NCBI GenBank assembly: GCA_900551095.1
Contig: URUJ01000010.1
Location: forward strand, 1 to 52,428
Direction of reading: 5' to 3'
Source: an uncultured Anaerococcus sp.
GTDB lineage: Bacteria; Bacillota; Clostridia; Tissierellales; Peptoniphilaceae
Length of the DNA stretch: 52,428 bases
The notes beneath the pieces are model-generated. The model saw only the letters and a program-made list of their open reading frames with translations, was not told the DNA's origin and made no database searches. The translations under genes were made by a program, and so were the position numbers. How positions within the stretch are numbered: position 1 is the first letter of the stretch; every line of letters starts with the position of its first letter. Below are positions 50,856 through 52,428 of this stretch, in pieces.

Positions 50856-52428
50856 TTAACCGTTATTTTTTGGATCTAAACTTAATAACATAGCATTAAT
50901 GGCGACGATGACTGTTGACACAGACATTAGAATTGCTCCTACTGCAGGACTTAATGTGATACCAATAGGAGCCAGAATTCCTGCAGCTAGAGGAATAGCT
51001 ATAAAGTTATAGCCGGCTCCCCAAAAGAGATTTTGTTTCATTTTACGAGTTGTTTTGTGTGCTAATTCAATGAACGATTCAATATCTCCTGGATCAGATT
51101 GAGTCAAGATGACATCAGCTGAATCCAATGCCACTTGGGTTCCAGCACCTACAGCTATACCAACATCTGCTAAGGCAAGAGAAGGAGCATCATTGACACC
51201 GTCACCTACCATGATAACTTTTTTTCCTTCATCTTTAAGTGTTTTTACTAACTCATATTTGTCTTGTGGAGATTGATTTGATCTATATTCAATTTCTAGA
51301 TCTTCTGCCGCGCCTTGAGCTGCTTTTTCATTATCACCTGTTGCCATAATTGGCTCTATATTATTATTTTTAAGAGCTTCTATTAACTCTTTACTGGTTG
51401 CTTTTAATTCATCCCCCAAAGCTACAGCACCAATGGCATCATCGTTTTCTACTAAGACACTAAGGGTTGCTCCTTTTGGAATATCCATATCTAGATTACG
51501 TCCGTATGCTTTTTGACTGATTAATTGGTATTGGTGCCCACCTGCTTTACCTTCTACGCCAGCACCGGAAATTACATCAATGGAATCAAAGGATACTGGA
51601 CTTATACCTTCTTGGTCGGCGAAGCTTATAATTGATTGAGCAATAGGGTGGCTAGATCCTCCTTCAATACCTGCCAGTAAGGCAATGATTTCCTCTTTTG
51701 TATATTTGTCATTAAGAAGTTTTACATCTAACACTTTAAATTCACCAGTTGTTAAAGTACCTGTTTTATCTAAAATCATCACATCTGCATCTTGAGCTAT
51801 TTCTAAAGATTCTCGGTCTTTTACTAGTAAGCCACGACTTGCCCCTAAGCTTGTGCTACGAGCGGTGACCAATGGAATAGCTAGACCCAAAGCGTGAGGA
51901 CAAGCTATAACTAATGTTGTGATAGCAAATTTTACTGCCGTTGGGATGTCCGCTATAAGCGTCCATACTACAAAAGCTATTAGCGCGACAATGACCGCAA
52001 TATAGAAGAGCCATCCTGCAACCTTTTGAGCAATATTTTCTGCTCTAGAAGGCTGACTTTGAGCTTGGCTGATTAAATTCTGAACTTGAGAGATGAAGGA
52101 TTGATCACCTGTCTCATTCACTTTAATATAAAGAACCCCTTCTCCATTTGTTGAGCCTCCGATTACTTCATCGCCAGGACCTTTTTTAACTGCTTTTGAT
52201 TCTCCAGTCAAAAGAGCTTCATTTACACGTGATTCGCCACGCTCGATAGTTCCATCTGCTGGCACATTTTCTCCAGCTTGAACTCGAATTAAATCACCTA
52301 CCTTTAAGTCAGCAACTGGTCGTGTTTCTATTGAATCGTCATCTAATACTACATGAGCATCTTTTGGTACTAGCTTAGCCAGTTCTTCTTGTGCATCTCC
52401 TGCTTCTCCAATAGCTTTCATCTCAATC
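50856..52428 (-). CDS. copB: Copper-translocating P-type ATPase, CopB-like (5' end missing)
   Basis: At least 523 residues; the frame is open past the window edge (IEM precedes the first ATG at 52421), so the N-terminal metal-binding and first membrane helices are outside. Actuator loop with LLTGES, membrane motif CPHALGLAIP (the CPH type of IB-3 pumps, unlike CPC of CopA), phosphorylation site DKTGTLTTGEF, HP motif SSHPIA, and hinge GDGVNDAPSLA. Exports copper or silver. Codon use looks more balanced than in neighbours, and a repeat element lies at its 3' side, both hints of transfer. No terminator is certain. Confidence 0.95.
   Translation of the reverse strand, partial: IEMKAIGEAGDAQEELAKLVPKDAHVVLDDDSIETRPVADLKVGDLIRVQAGENVPADGTIERGESRVNEALLTGESKAVKKGPGDEVIGGSTNGEGVLYIKVNETGDQSFISQVQNLISQAQSQPSRAENIAQKVAGWLFYIAVIVALIAFVVWTLIADIPTAVKFAITTLVIACPHALGLAIPLVTARSTSLGASRGLLVKDRESLEIAQDADVMILDKTGTLTTGEFKVLDVKLLNDKYTKEEIIALLAGIEGGSSHPIAQSIISFADQEGISPVSFDSIDVISGAGVEGKAGGHQYQLISQKAYGRNLDMDIPKGATLSVLVENDDAIGAVALGDELKATSKELIEALKNNNIEPIMATGDNEKAAQGAAEDLEIEYRSNQSPQDKYELVKTLKDEGKKVIMVGDGVNDAPSLALADVGIAVGAGTQVALDSADVILTQSDPGDIESFIELAHKTTRKMKQNLFWGAGYNFIAIPLAAGILAPIGITLSPAVGAILMSVSTVIVAINAMLLSLDPKNNG

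Overview
The window is a 52.4 kb piece of an AT-rich Gram-positive (Firmicutes) chromosome, most likely a strict anaerobe of the Clostridia/Tissierellia type (Anaerococcus/Peptoniphilus-like). This is inferred from gene content. The ribonucleotide reductase is class III (NrdD/NrdG), there are a 2[4Fe-4S] ferredoxin, a SCIFF peptide with its radical-SAM maturase and a Zn-type L31, the macromolecular synthesis operon runs dnaG-rpoD-trmK-nif3, and Rho, RicT and a cyclic-di-AMP receptor are present. Almost all genes look like vertically inherited core genes. The clearest exception is a copper-type P-ATPase cut by the right edge.

Layout. 1-2.5 kb: the last codons of tuf, a lipoprotein with a glycoside-hydrolase-like fold, and a reverse-strand AraC regulator. 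2.6-7.6 kb: dnaG-rpoD-trmK-nif3, in which RpoD carries a large insertion. 7.6-9.7 kb: RNase P RNA, then a secreted NlpC/P60 cell-wall hydrolase whose promoter abuts a nested inverted repeat. 9.7-12.9 kb: a FolD-like protein with degenerate catalytic motifs, a FemAB-type transferase, a one-cysteine thiol peroxidase and ribosomal protein L25. 12.9-15.9 kb: tmk-darA-holB-ricT, then ferredoxin. 15.9-31.5 kb: an unrecognised membrane protein, tex-proS, fba, rho, rpmE, prmC-prfA, a CDF transporter, tsaC, upp, murA and recD2. 31.5-36.8 kb: comF, the reverse-strand SCIFF pair (scfA, scfB), an Orn/Lys/Arg decarboxylase, an LCP protein and apt. 36.8-40.5 kb: a CtsR-type operator in front of a zinc-finger-less DnaJ and clpB. 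40.5-45.3 kb: paired NrdR boxes, nrdD-nrdG, lemA, a TPM protein and a deoxyribosyltransferase. 45.3-49.3 kb: reverse-strand folT under a THF riboswitch, a nitroreductase, and a divergent helicase with an N-terminal nuclease-like domain. 49.3-52.4 kb: rlmD and the partial copB. Two diverged copies of a short palindromic element lie at 45.3 and 50.7 kb, the second at the rlmD/copB boundary.

How it works together. The regulatory sites fit the genes they precede: NrdR boxes with deoxynucleotide synthesis, a CtsR box with protein disaggregation, and a tetrahydrofolate riboswitch with folate uptake. Many promoters are close to consensus. Several place the transcription start only 0-10 bases before the start codon, so tmk looks leaderless and others have leaders just long enough to hold a ribosome binding site. 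rho and prmC begin directly behind intrinsic terminators without a visible Shine-Dalgarno sequence.

No CRISPR array, tRNA, rRNA, intact insertion sequence or prophage was seen. No wholly new system is evident. The items most worth following are the short-leader/leaderless promoters, the repeated palindromic element, the RpoD insertion, the FolD-like protein, the nuclease-helicase fusion, the nested repeat next to the NlpC promoter and the unrecognised membrane protein. All calls are from reading sequence; no database search was run.
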